From assembly GCA_026210745.1 (NCBI GenBank), contig CP110632.1, positions 3,471,001 to 3,535,000 of the forward strand: a DNA stretch of 64,000 nucleotides, in the 5' to 3' direction. This stretch comes from Exobasidium rhododendri. Lineage: Eukaryota > Basidiomycota > Exobasidiomycetes > Exobasidiales > Exobasidiaceae. Positions 54,134 through 64,000 of this stretch are shown one piece after another (position 1 is the stretch's first letter; each line of letters starts with the position of its first letter). The notes beneath the pieces are model-generated. The model saw nothing but the letters and a program-made list of their open reading frames with translations, made no database searches and had not been told where the DNA came from. The translations under genes and the position numbers were made by a program.

Positions 54134-57100
54134 TCAAAACTGGGATCCGAATGTGACAGTCACCTTGCTCATGATGACCCCGCTTGCAATTAGACCCAGC
54201 ATCAGACCGAGGAATGTGACCTGAAGACTAACGACGCTTAACATGAAGCGCGGGGTCCAAACAGCAAAGAGCATGCTGTGGATGCAAGAAGGCGTAAGAA
54301 GTGGCAGGATGAAGTGCGTCAGTCCCAGCAATGTAAATCAGCCGTGCAAGAGCGAGAAAGGAAAAGGGAAGGAAAATGACTCACAGGTGTCTTTTGAAGT
54401 GAGCGGCGAAAGCGGAAGCGGACAGTGTGACGACGAAATGGTAGAGGAGAAAAGAGAGAGAACCCTGAAGGATGTGCATGACAGCAGGCATCTTCTCCGT
54501 CTTCTCCTTGGAGGCAGGCGCTGCTCTTGGTCGTGGCGCCAAGTTCCACAAGACGAGCAGAGCTACAGTCATCGAAGGCAGCAAAGCCAAAGCCCCGAAG
54601 CTATTCAACGATACGAGAATAGGTGAAAAGGGGTAATTGACCTTTTCAAATCCGACGAAAGCAGTTCTCCATTGAATGGTAGATAGCGTTGCTTGATGAC
54701 CTGTACTGAAGAAGACTACGAATCCGATCAATGCAAGAGTGGAAGTTTCCAGGAATGAGATCGGCAACGACGTTGTAGGCAAGCTGGAACTCTCTGCATC
54801 GACTTTGGCTACTTGTCGAGAGAGCAAGGCGGTATCTCTCTCTCCATCTCCTATCTCCGCACAGAGAGAGAGAGCAACGCCAGCGAGAGTCAAGGCAATC
54901 TGACCGCTGGGTTGAGCGACAAGAAACAGCAGCGAAAAGACCAGACTCAAGAGAAGCAGATAGGAAGAGCCGAAAGAATTGGCAAATCCGAGCACTACGA
55001 TTCGTTGTCCAGACGGTTCTTGTTGTTGTGACGTGGCGGGAGTCTTGACAGCATCGCTGCTTTCCACTGATTCCTTGGTAAGCTCAAGACAAAGTGGACT
55101 AAAAACCCAGAATGAAAGTCCTACAACAACGATGAGAGCCATGTCTGCTCTGGCTAAAATGAGCTTGGCCCATGTTAACACAGTGTAGGCAGAAGTCTCT
55201 TCTTGAAGTGAGAAAGATTCCGCAGTGAAGACCCAATCGACAAACCAGTAACCGGAAGCCATCAGTAGCGCTGGTCGAAGCATCCAATTAGTGAAGGGTA
55301 TCGCGACGCCAGCAAAGGATTTGCTCAGGTTGAGCGAGCTTGCGACCATGATAGGAAGAAGCAGTGCACATAAGTAAGCTACAGCAATGGCATAGATGCT
55401 GTTGAGGGAAGTGCCGCTACCGGAGTAAAACGTAGAGACACAATCAGGTCCTTGCTCTTCTCGACAGACCTTGAATATTGAAGACAAGCGAAGAGCAATC
55501 ATGCTGAGGATCGCAAAGGCTGGTAATCTGATCTTGATTCGAGTCGTCGGTCCGCCAAGGTATCCTTGTACACCACGATAAGCAAGCGCGAGAACCGCCA
55601 GTGCCAGGACGATTCGGTCTTCATGAACGGTGAAGCTGTTTGACGAAAAGGCAAGGGAGTGGAGGATGGGCAGTGCAGCTCCAATGAGTGTTGTAGAGGA
55701 GAACGACCAAGGAATTCCGGGCGACGACGATACAATGTACGCGAATTGACCTCCTAGAGCAGCCCCTACTCCGATTGCTTCGACAAGGGAGAGACTCGGT
55801 AGAACAGCGATAGGTATGGCGTACAATGAGACGACTTTAAGGGATGCCAAGAAGAAAGCACCAAGAGCAGCCCCCATCTTGCTTTTATGAAGTAGGTGCA
55901 CCAAGACCAACACGATGTCAGTTTCTTTTGCGGCTCTCGACTTGACTGCAAGGCAAGTGGCGAGGCTGACAAAGAGTAGACATAAGCCAGTGATCATCTT
56001 GTTCATCTCGAATTTGGCCCAGATACTCTTTGCTCGGACAAGGGAAGTGCGATTGAAAGCCATGTAAGCACTGCAAGCGTCCTTCAACGCCTGTTCTCGA
56101 GAGGCTCTATTTCCATGAGAGGCGAGAGCAAAGATGGCGTCCTTCTTCAGCGCTTGTTGCCATGCATCCTTTATTTCGGCCTGGAAAGATTTCAGATCTT
56201 GAGACGTCATGGAATATTCCTCCAAGTACCGGTGGATCTGTAGCGCATTTATTCGCAGGGCTCTTAATAGAAGATCGAGTGAGCCAAATGCTTCTGGGAT
56301 GACGGAGCCGAGGTTGTTAAATGGAACGGGAAGGCCCATCAATAGCGAAATCGTTGGAACAAAATCAATCTGAGGCACACTACGATGCCCCTTTGAGTCT
56401 GAAAGCGGGAAAGGCAGAGGCGAGAATGGGATATGCGTAGGGACAAGCTCTTTGGAGGCAGCCGTGATCTCTGCGAGGGTTGCCTGGCTAATACCTCCTC
56501 CCACTTGAGTCGCCTTAGAATACATCCACAAGCCAGAGCCTACTTCTAGTTCACCGTCGCCACCATGGTCGCCTCTCTCATCCATTCCATGGTCGCCCAT
56601 CAATACCAGCAGAGCATCCTTTGGAAGCTGGTCCACTACCCGTTTCATGAATAGATTCATCTCCTGCAGCTTGACTTTCATGCGAGGATGAGAAGCGCCT
56701 AGGCGATGACCGACATGATCAACGCCGAGCATGTGAGCCACCAGGAGGCGCCATTCTGCTGAAGCCTTGAATGAATTAGGCTGTAAGAAGTCATCAAGCT
56801 TGGCTTCGACACCACGATCTACGCCATCCAGATCCTCGACGTTGAAGCTATCAAACGGCCAAGTCCACGCCTTATCGAAAGCATTTGGGAAGACCTTCTC
56901 CCAGGTTTTGTCTCCTACGAAGCCCATCCCTGCTTTGCCTTCTGTGCTATACTTTGCCCGCAGCTGAGCCAACCAATTGTCTTCGCTGATAAGGCTTCCA
57001 CCAAAATTAGAACCTGCATCGATGAAAGTAGGAAGAGATCCAGTCGTCAGACCCTTGAGACGTTGTATAGTAGTGGTGGGCGCATCGGCGAGAAAGTGAG

Positions 57101-57713
57101 AAAGGAAGGAAAAGGTTGAGCTGCGATCTTTGTGCAGTTGATTTGGTAATTGAAATACGTTGTGGTAGTGCGGATTAGGAAGCCATGTAGAGTTCGCATC
57201 CGGTTCTGCATCAGCAATGTAATCGTATCGGAGGGCATCAACGATCCACAGTATTGTCCGCTTGTACGTTGGTGGAAGCGAACACTCTGCCTGAGAGATA
57301 AGACTTTCTTCCCACTTCTTCAGTGTATCTCCCTCGATACTAGTAGACGTGAATGCTGGCTTTGGTGGATTCCAAGAGGGGGTGATCGGAGCTGTGCATG
57401 TACTTGTATTTTCGAGTGTTGTGCGAGTCAGGAGGAAGCCTTTCGTAAACAGCCAGAGACCGAGTGCTTGAGCTAGGAAGATGTAGGTAAGGATAGCTAT
57501 GGCTGCGGCGATCGGCTTCGCTACACTCGGCAATTGATCGGCAGCTTCTCCCAAGTGGGCTTCTCTCTCGCGCTCGATGTGTGACGAATGGGATGAATGT
57601 GAGGAGCCAGACGAAGATGAAGAAGCTGTCCGCTGCACGGGAGGCATCCTGGCAGCTCTCTGCGTGACACTATCTTGACCCACCACTATCGGCGCTGGCG
57701 GCAGTCTAGACAT
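54134..57713 (-). CDS. GPI13: GPI ethanolamine phosphate transferase 3 (Gpi13/PIG-O)
   Basis: Adds ethanolamine phosphate to the third mannose of the GPI precursor in the ER; this group is the one later linked to protein. Two exons: 57713-54385 and 54275-54134 (intron 109 nt), giving 1156 residues. The lumenal alkaline-phosphatase-like domain has TILWIVDALRYDYI, the ..LPTFIDAGSNFGG nucleophile region, AHMLGVDHVGHR and LVLMGDHGMDERGDHGGDGE (metal ligands). It is followed by a dozen or so membrane spans. The last exon completes the C-terminus (WTPRFMLSVVSLQVTFLGLM). One span precedes the lumenal domain (AIAAAIAILTYIFLAQALGL). Convergent with the oxidoreductase gene and divergent from KEX1. Confidence 0.93.
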
Positions 57714-57997
57714 ACTCCTCCCGGCAGATGACGATGGTGATGTCGTTACGATGAAGGAGAGTATAGAGAGCGCGAGCTACACTTCTTCTCGAGCCTTGAC
57801 GGAGTGGCCCGTGTGCGAAGACTATTTAGTCTGTCCTCAGCCACGTCTCATCAGTGTGCAACTTCAATCCGACTAGTGTCTACCTCCCATACATGCGATT
57901 GAGGTAGTCCGGAACCGACTGGCTGCAAATCTTCCCCAGTGACTCAAACAGTGCACTACCTCGGAGTGGCCCACCTGTACGAGAGCATCTGTGAAGT

Positions 57998-60141
57998 ATG
58001 GTGTTGGAATCGAGTGGTTGGACGCCTAAAAGCTACACCAACATGACCGAAAGAGCGCCTCCTCTAGCTCCGTCTGCGGCTACTTTCTTCACATCTAGTA
58101 TCCCGCTACTACCGAGCGGCCAATCGGTATCGATAGCATCGGGTTATCTTCCAGCACGATCACCTCCAGCAGGATCATCACAACCAGCCGATGACGCTCA
58201 TCTCTACTTTGTATTAGAAAGAGCTAGGCATCTACCGAGCAAGAGGAGGCTTATTGTGTGGTTCAATGGGGGTCCTGGATGTAGCAGTTTCGACGGGCTC
58301 ATGATGGAAATTGGTGCCTTCAGGCCCGATCAGAAGGGCGGAATCGAATGGACAGCGTCCGGCGGTTCTTGGAATGAATATGCCGACGTATTGTATTGTA
58401 CGTGTCTCTCTGAAGCCGATGGAAGTCCTGTTGTCCATCTGGCTCACACTCTTCTCCAAACCATACAATACAGTGGACCAACCAGTCGGCACGGGGTTTT
58501 CCTACGTTTCCACTTCGGGCTACACAAAGACTCTTGAGCAAGCCGCTGATGAGGTGCTGTACTTTTTGCAGAAATTCATCGAAGTATATCCAGAGTACAA
58601 GAGCGGGAATGGGATAGACACCTACCTCGCAGGTGAAAGCTTTGCCGGGCAATACATACCATTCACAGCAAGTGCGTTGCTCAAGGCAGGCAGTGCGAAC
58701 CCTGTGAACTTGGCAGGTATCGCCATTGGAAATGGTTTTATTGACCCCAAGTCACAAGCCGGTTCAGAGCTGGAGATGATGGTCGAATCGAAACTTTGGA
58801 CCGAGGAGAGCAATGTGAGGAGAGCCGGAAGGTAGGACTAGTAAGCTCTCATTCTAATCTATCTTGGAATTCTTTTTTCGCAGGAATACTCTGATGTCAA
58901 CAAGTATGTCAAGGAATGCCATGAAGCAATAGCGAAGACGAAAGGATCCCCGCGAAATATACCTGAATGCGAAGGAATTCTGTCCAGAATTATTGAACTG
59001 ACAACGGCTCGGAAAGGTAAAACAGAGCGCTGCATCAATATCTACGATGTTCGCCTCGATGATACTGCGCCCGCTTGTGGGATGAATTGGCCGCCAACAC
59101 TCGCTTCTACATATCAGTACCTAGCAAGAGATGACGTGAGGAAAGCCTTGCACGTCGACAGTGCTCACAAACCAGAAGCATGGGTTGAATGTAACCATCG
59201 AGTTGGTGCGTCTCTGCGAGCTAACAATGGCGAAGCTTCGGTCACTTTCCTACCTAGCATACTTGAAGCGGGAGTGCAGGTGTTGCTATTCGCAGGAGAC
59301 AAAGATTTGATATGCAACCACATCGGAGTTGAAAGAATACCAGAGAATGTACAATGGTCTGGAAAAGGCTGGGAGAATCCTGTAAAGAGGGATTGGTACG
59401 TCAACAATACTCTAGCAGGATACTGGAGAAGCAATCGAAATTTAACTTACGTTTCCATAGCAGAAGCTTCCCATATGGTAGGATTTGACAAGCCAATTCA
59501 AGCGCACGATATGATGCTCCGATTCATGGGAGTGGACTTGATAGCAGCAGCAGGTCCCAGTGCGAGGATACCAAGTCGACTGGATGGTGAAAAGGATCGA
59601 CTGGTGGTGCTGGGCGGTGGTTTGGGGACAACCGCGACAGATGATCGACCAATGATACCCGGAGTGGACGGCAAAAGTGAGGCCCAGGTGGCAGAGGAAG
59701 CAAAGTGGGCAGCGTACTAGTGAGTTTCATGTCTGTTCCGTGATTGTCGTAACACTTGCAAGGAACGATTACTGATAGGAAGTGCTTGTCAGTAATGCTG
59801 GGAGTGCGGCTTTGATTGTACTCCTACTTCTGGTGGGCTGTGGCGTGCATGTACTTCTACGGCTTCGTAGGAAAGCTCGGTCACAGCGGGGTGACATTGG
59901 ACTAGGTGCTACAGAGGACGGGGGTGGTCACGAACTGGACCGTTTCATTGTCAGAGACGGCAGCAGAGAGGAAGAAGACACGTATAGCGACGAAACGTAC
60001 CGTCAATCGACTACTAATTTGGCCGGTGGAAGAGTGTCAAGGCGGCACGATTCAGCTCAGAGAGATACCGATAACGAAGAGATCTTCGACGTAGGCAATG
60101 TAAGCGACGACGGCGAAGAAGTCTCACCCAGAAGAGGGTAA
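57998..60141 (+). CDS. KEX1: Kex1-type serine carboxypeptidase
   Basis: Trims C-terminal Lys/Arg from propeptides in the late Golgi. Four exons: 57998-58397, 58474-58814, 58884-59719, 59793-60141 (introns 76, 69 and 73 nt), giving 641 residues, or 626 from the second ATG at 58043. Peptidase S10 motifs are complete: [26 protein letters not shown], the nucleophile in [11 protein letters not shown] (about S189), the acid in [12 protein letters not shown] and the histidine in [12 protein letters not shown] single membrane span near the C-terminus ([20 protein letters not shown]) and an acidic cytosolic tail are the hallmarks of Kex1 rather than vacuolar carboxypeptidase Y. No N-terminal signal peptide is visible, so an upstream exon may be missing. 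Confidence 0.88.
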
Positions 60142-60204
60142 GTTGGGCCAATGAAGATCTTCTTCTTTTGTAACGTGTACACATACGCAAGACATCTCGA
60201 TACA

Positions 60205-61254
60205 TTATATCCTCTTTTGGCCCGATGTTTCCGCGTTCGCAGTCTCTAGCACTACTACCTTTCCTGATACTGCCTGCTCTCTATCTGCACTCGAGGAGGG
60301 AGCATCAACCTTCGCTCTTTGAGCTTCCGTCGCTTCGTTGACCTCTTTCTGCACTCCGTCTCTCGCCTCTAGTGCTGCCTTTAGATACAGTTGACCCTTT
60401 GAGTATCGATCTGATGCGCTCTTGATTCGAGTAGCGCCTGTGTTTGCATCCGCTACAGCCGCTTCCGCTCCTGCGCCGGCCTTGTAGATCTTTCTGAAAT
60501 AAGCTGCTCCTTTCAGCAGCTCTTCTCCTTCTTTTCGGAACCCTCTTTCGATTTCCACTGCTGCTGTTGCTTCTCCCAAACTGTTCGTTGTGAAGACGGC
60601 TCCGTACGATCTGGCTTCCAAGACGGCTGAACGAGAAGCGTGTTCATGTTCGGCTCTCAGTGCATGATACGAGGATAGTGTGTGATGATATGCTTGGGAG
60701 AGTGACAGTGAATGATTCTTGTGAAGATGAAGAGTACATGCAACGACACTGCGATAAAGAAGGAGATTTTGGATGTCATTTAGCAAAGTGGCTCAATGCA
60801 ATCTATGCTTCAAATTTAGAGACACCTACTCTTCTGGGCTGGGATTTCTACCCCACGCCGAGAGATCTGTCGCTCCAGGATGTGGACTCTTGATCTCCTG
60901 TAGAGTGGCACCTTCGACGAGCGTTCGAGGTCGAAGTGCTTCCCAGGGATGGTCCTGGTAAAATCTTTCACGAATTCGATCGGCGAGGTAGACGATTGGG
61001 CGTGGGGACAACTTTGGCATCATTTGAGCTCTTTTCTTGCTATTCATCGCATTGCTGCGGCCTGGTAGAGGATCGACATTAGAGGTAGACGATGGCGTGC
61101 CATCGACAATGTCCGCAAAAGGTGCACGAGGAGGAAGGGAGCTGGAAGGATATGACACTAAAGTCTGATACGAGACAGGTGTCCGCTTAATGTAGCCTCC
61201 CTTGAGTAGTCGGGAAAGAGATTGATCTACTTGCGTAGGAATCCTGCGAGGCAT
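60205..61254 (-). CDS. RSM25: Mitochondrial small ribosomal subunit protein mS23 (Rsm25)
   Basis: Two exons: 61254-60830 and 60748-60205 (intron 81 nt), giving 322 residues. The N-terminal half shows the family pattern VDQSLSRLLKGGYIKRTPVS then YQTLVSYPSS, and the junction forms the signature GRNPSPEDVVACTLHLHK, only readable after splicing. The helix SQAYHHTLSSYHALRAEHEH then ARSYGAVF follows. The C-terminal extension is Ala/Glu-rich with heptad-like spacing and ends in a basic GQKRI. Longer than yeast Rsm25, mainly through an insertion after residue 60 and this extension. Acts in the mitochondrial ribosome. Head to head with YAF9 over 256 bp and convergent with KEX1 at 63 bp. Confidence 0.83.
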
Positions 61255-61510
61255 GACGATACGTAAGTCCAGATGGGTGATGAAGTGATCAGGAAAGCTA
61301 GTGTCTTATTGCGTCCCTTTTCTCTGAGTGGTAAGTAGCAGGCTCGAAGACTTTTGCCCTCTGATGTGATCTTCTTGAGGCGCGTCACGTGCATCGTTAC
61401 CATGCCCTTGTCCCAAGGCGGGTTGGGACATCTTTGTGGTATACATTCTACTACTCTACTCCAGTAGCGCAGCAGCGTCACAGCTGTGCTAGCTACCACT
61501 TCTCAGGGAT

Positions 61511-62994
61511 ATGGCGACAAACAAGCGGATGAGAGTGAGTTGGGCATCCGACTTTCGGGTTTGTGAATGATGCTGAGAAGCCCTTCCCCTCCTCCCCTAG
61601 GGTATCTCGATCCACCGATCTATTCTCATCGGCAGCACGGCAACACCTCTCTCTCCTGCGGAAAGGATAAGCAGTCCACCTGATCATACACACAAGTGGA
61701 CAATTGCTGTCCGAAGTGCTGCATCTCATCCTCTACCGACTATAAATGATCCGGAAGTTTCGACGTCTGCGTTACCTTTGAGTACAGATATCACTCGGGA
61801 GGAATCCGCGGCTCCTGCACAGGGCTCTGCTCAAACGCCAGCTGCGACATCCGGAGTCAGCACGAGGGGGAGGGAACATGAGACAGACTACCACAAGATG
61901 GTGGGTGGGAAGGATGACATCTCTCATTTCATTAAGCGAGTGCAGTTCAAGTTACACGAGACGTATCCTCAGTCCAACCGAAGTGCGTTCGCTCCTCTTC
62001 TCCTTGCTTACATTTCTCTTGACAGCCCTGCTGATCCCAATTACTGTCTTCCGTTACACAAACACACACACACAGGTATCGACAAAGCCCCATTCCAAGT
62101 GACAGAGACAGGTTGGGGAGAGTTTGACGTGCAGATTAAGATCATATTTGTGCCAGAATCAGGGGAGAAGCCTCTCACGACATATCATCGATTGAAGCTG
62201 CATCCTTGGCACCCCGTAGCCGTCCAAGCCACAGAGAACAGGGTGACAGTAGCAGAAGAGGAAGCGATGACAGACGCAGCAGCGGACGATTCGACACAGG
62301 CCATCGTATCGGATACGGCAGTAGCAGCAGGTTTAATTGATCAAGTGGAAGTCGAGGAAAGCGTCGGTGATGAAAGTGAAGCGACGATGCAAGTCGACAT
62401 TAAGCAAGAAGATGAAGAGCAGTCGAACATGACTGCGATGGCACAAGCACCCATGGAAGCCGCAACGGCGGGATCTCTATCTATCAAGCACCCACCTGTT
62501 GTTCATTCATGGACCTATGACGAGATAGTCTTTCCGGAACCTACAGAAGCTTTCTACGAGATTCTGCTGGCCAATCCCCCTACGCCGTAAGTCTGCTCTG
62601 TTGTGGGGAGGAGACGAGAGTATGCTGGCTTATCGAACATGTCATCATTTCCTTCAGACTTCCAACGCAATCGGCTCAGGCTTTCAGCGACATCGCAGCG
62701 TACAACAATTATCAGACCTCCCTCACACAGCTCGACGATGGCAGCGGTCCTCACGGCAGGGATTTAAACAATGAGTCTGGTGTCAAGCCTCCCCATCCCC
62801 TCCACAACTCCTCTGGGGCGCTCTTTGATGCCCTGTCCCAAGAGGCTGTCCAAGCAGAAGCAGAGAGATTCGACCAAGCTCGTCACAATGCAGTGCACCA
62901 ATTGGAGGAAACTCGAAGACTGTTGATAGAAGGGGAAAGGAAGCTGCGAGAGGGCAAATTTGGTAATGCAAGTCGACCTGCCGTTGCCACTTGA
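61511..62994 (+). CDS. YAF9: YEATS-domain protein Yaf9 (NuA4/SWR1 subunit)
   Basis: Reads acylated histone tails as a shared subunit of the NuA4 acetyltransferase and SWR1 remodelling complexes. Four exons: 61511-61534 (24 nt), 61601-61982, 62076-62586, 62658-62994, giving 417 residues. The YEATS domain runs MATNKRMRGISIHRSILIGS, PPDHTHKWTIAVRSA, then, after an insertion, DYHKMVGGKDDISHFIKRVQ, FKLHETYPQSNRSIDKAPFQ and VTETGWGEFDVQIKIIFVPE. The aromatic cage region (WGEF) is intact. About 60 residues, Ser/Ala/Thr-rich, are inserted inside the domain. After an acidic spacer with HSWTYDEIVFPEPTEAFYEI, the C-terminus is a coiled coil (AEAERFDQARHNAVHQLEET), as in other Yaf9 proteins. Confidence 0.9.
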
Positions 62995-63866
62995 CCGCAG
63001 AACGATACACAAGGGTTAGTAAGCTCCACCAGACAGCTTGGAAAGCAGCAGAACGGAAAGTCTATTGGGAATTCACGCGCCCACGAAAAGGACTCTGGCC
63101 TTGGCAAAGTCGCGCGCCAAGACAATTTCATGTCTAGTCAGCGCTTGGCGAACGTCATGAGCCTTTTTCTTAGCTCAGGGATAATTAGGCCTTTCAAGGG
63201 AACAAGCATGGATGTTCAGCATTTCTGAGACACCTGGCTGTGCCACGAACACAAATGCCATTGTAATCGAATCAGCGACACCTCGACCATTCTCCTTTCT
63301 CCTGCTCTCTTCTCCACGCACTGAATTTCCTTCCGTATGTAAAGCTATTGTAGTGTACTAACAATCGAATTAAAATGTGCAAATCTATTTTTGGTGGCAA
63401 TTAATCAGTGTTTGACAATCTGGACCGTTGCATTTCCGTACCCCATCTAATCCTGACGGTGGAGAGGCACAAAGAGCTTAATTTTGAGCGCGAATGCTAT
63501 ATTTATCGAAATGTCAAAAGTAAATTTAGCAGCGCAATTAGCCTTCCGTGGCCGCCCTCGTCTTCGCAGGGTCGAGAGGGGAGGGATTAGGAAGAGGCAC
63601 CGCACCGCCTTTGCTCTCTGTCGCTCACTACAAATATGACCTGCGATCTGCTTCCCTCCGTGCCGCCACATACCTCCTTGTATATACTTATCTCCCTCCT
63701 CTACCTTGTTCACTCATCCACTTTGGAGGCAAGTAACGTAAAGTCACGCTCATAGGCAGGCGGGACCGCACCAAGCCGGATTTTTGCAGGGAAAACTACG
63801 CCCACTCTCAGCTCAAACGCATTACCCTTGTCCTTTGTCTATCGTACGACTGGCTGCAATATCAAG
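62995..63866. other. Intergenic
   Basis: About 870 bp between YAF9 and the last gene. Short frames on both strands have no recognisable domain. A more AT-rich patch lies at about 63340-63540. No RNA gene recognised. Confidence 0.5.
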
Positions 63867-64000
63867 ATGAGCAACAAAATAGTCCTACCCACAATCGTCA
63901 CCATCATAGAAAAGGGCGAGGGCGACAGCCACGACCAGCAAGTAGCATCAGGATCAGCAGCGGGAGCGTCGGCCGTATCTGCTCATAATCACAGCGACAG
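63867..64000 (+). CDS. 5' end of an unidentified gene, cut by the window edge
   Basis: Open from an ATG at 63867 (MSNKIVLPTIVTIIEKGEGD) to the end of the window, 44 codons, continuing with an Ala/Ser/His-rich stretch. The region before it is pyrimidine-rich. Too little remains to name a family. Confidence 0.45.
   Translation, partial: MSNKIVLPTIVTIIEKGEGDSHDQQVASGSAAGASAVSAHNHSD

Overview
The window is fungal nuclear DNA, most likely from a basidiomycete. Genes are close together on both strands and interrupted by short GT-AG introns (about 50-110 nt, a few as short as 31-39). The White collar-1 photoreceptor keeps its LOV and PAS domains but has no GATA zinc finger, as in basidiomycetes, and there is a DUF6533-type membrane protein. 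I could not place it more precisely from sequence alone. Exon borders were worked out by hand from splice signals, reading frame and family similarity.

Left part (0-11.5 kb) is conserved housekeeping sequence: lanosterol synthase (ERG7), the AP-1 beta adaptin (APL2), an unknown GPI-anchored-type surface protein, an F-box protein and a UBR7-type protein. Middle part (11.5-29 kb) is different: AT-rich and full of DNA transposons. A Tc1-like DD34E element with an intact transposase has a 710-bp miniature element nested in its left end. A second copy of the miniature element and two copies of an unrelated 1.4-kb terminal-inverted-repeat element lie further right. Between them sits a compact arsenic island: an MFS transporter, an Acr2-type arsenate reductase, an SPX-RING-type ubiquitin ligase, the Acr3 arsenite efflux carrier and ArsH. 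Together these could reduce arsenate, expel arsenite and detoxify organoarsenicals; the SPX-RING protein suggests a link to phosphate sensing. This is the most interesting part of the window.

Right part (29-64 kb) returns to ordinary gene-dense sequence: the WC-1 photoreceptor, a secreted pectin methylesterase, a DUF6533 membrane protein, a prenylated Sel1-repeat chitin synthase activator (Chs4/Skt5 type), exosome subunit Rrp46, Sm D1, the WD40 protein Sqt1/AAMP, meiotic MSH4, a three-RRM RGG protein (Gbp2 type), an unknown membrane protein, an alpha/beta hydrolase, a Gfo/Idh/MocA oxidoreductase, the GPI ethanolamine-phosphate transferase Gpi13/PIG-O, a Kex1-type carboxypeptidase, mitochondrial ribosomal protein mS23, the YEATS protein Yaf9 and the 5' end of one more gene cut by the window edge. 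Many neighbours are arranged head to head over 250-450 bp, so shared promoters are common (ERG7/APL2, RRP46/SMD1, SQT1/MSH4, hydrolase/oxidoreductase, GPI13/KEX1, mS23/YAF9).
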